This document shows positions 63,966 to 64,000 of a stretch of DNA of 64,000 nucleotides, piece by piece. Both the position numbers and the translations under genes were made by a program. This DNA is from Kiloniellaceae bacterium (lineage in GTDB: Bacteria; Pseudomonadota; Alphaproteobacteria; Kiloniellales; J153), in the NCBI GenBank assembly GCA_021776175.1, contig JAJFGJ010000008.1:89819-153818 (forward strand), written 5' to 3'. The notes under the pieces were generated by a model, which did no database searches, had not been told where the DNA came from, and saw only the letters and a program-made list of their open reading frames with translations. The number at the start of each line of letters is the position of its first letter. Position 1 is the stretch's first letter.

Positions 63966-64000
63966 CACCCCCACCCCGGCCCTCCCCCCTCAAGGGGGAG
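63966..64000. repeat. C/G-rich palindromic repeat, copy 4 (runs off the window)
   Basis: CACCCCCACCCCGGCCC followed by CCTCCCCCCTCAAGGGGG continues past the window edge; same family as copies at 61696 and 62208. Confidence 0.65.

Overview
The window comes from a GC-rich alphaproteobacterial chromosome, probably Rhodospirillales-like. Supporting signs are a Ros/MucR regulator, the cysG-DUF2849-cysI-DUF934 sulfur operon, a DUF6455 protein, a carnitine dehydrogenase-thioesterase fusion, a TTGACA-17-CTACAT type tRNA promoter and C/G-rich extragenic palindromes. Most of it is chromosomal housekeeping and accessory metabolism, broken up by two passenger-carrying insertion elements, one MITE and several decayed fragments.

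1-19,200: the end of a HerA/VirB4-like ATPase, glutathione reductase (gor), succinate-semialdehyde dehydrogenase (gabD), a lone AT-rich HEPN-motif gene, then the sulfite-reduction operon cysG-DUF2849-cysI-DUF934. Its leader resembles a SAM-II riboswitch. Next come a small lipoprotein, glmU-glmS, gph, tRNA-Val(CAC), a TauE/SafE permease, a DUF6455 protein, a periplasmic aspartyl protease, two tiny membrane proteins with a strong terminator, a secreted nuclease and a cytochrome c.

19,277-22,284: a 3.0-kb IS1-like transposon with 21-bp perfect inverted repeats and a 6-bp target duplication. Besides the transposase it carries a NYN-domain nuclease, a winged-helix protein, a Zn-ribbon protein and a KGG-type basic protein.

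22,364-44,200: what looks like a complete Lap-type surface-adhesion module. It has a TolC-family outer-membrane protein, a LapB-like ABC exporter, a HlyD/LapC adaptor, a LapG-like cysteine protease, a membrane Cache-PAS-HD-GYP protein whose HD dyad is lost, and a very acidic RTX protein with a TAAG LapG-type site at the end of an N-terminal retention-like module. No LapD is visible, so the degenerate HD-GYP protein may be the c-di-GMP receptor. A TA-flanked 292-bp MITE has been inserted exactly between the exporter and adaptor genes. A MucR gene and an AT-rich adhesin promoter lie nearby. The same stretch holds a GFA protein, a VOC protein, a secreted formamidase-like protein, a short-chain dehydrogenase broken by one TAG, a trypsin-like protease, and a fragment of a second HD-GYP gene next to the tail of an IS1182-type transposase.

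44,600-64,000: a pentapeptide-repeat protein, a bacteriohemerythrin, N-formylglutamate amidohydrolase, then one long minus-strand block. In transcription order this is carnitine dehydrogenase/thioesterase fusion, (DUF559), acyl-CoA dehydrogenase, NDP-forming acyl-CoA synthetase, caiD-like dehydratase, lipoprotein, dppA-like binding protein and dppBCDF-like transporter. An IS1595-family element with a HEPN-motif passenger and a 50-codon antisense ORF separates the binding protein from its permeases.

All assignments come from reading the sequence and translated frames; no database search was run.
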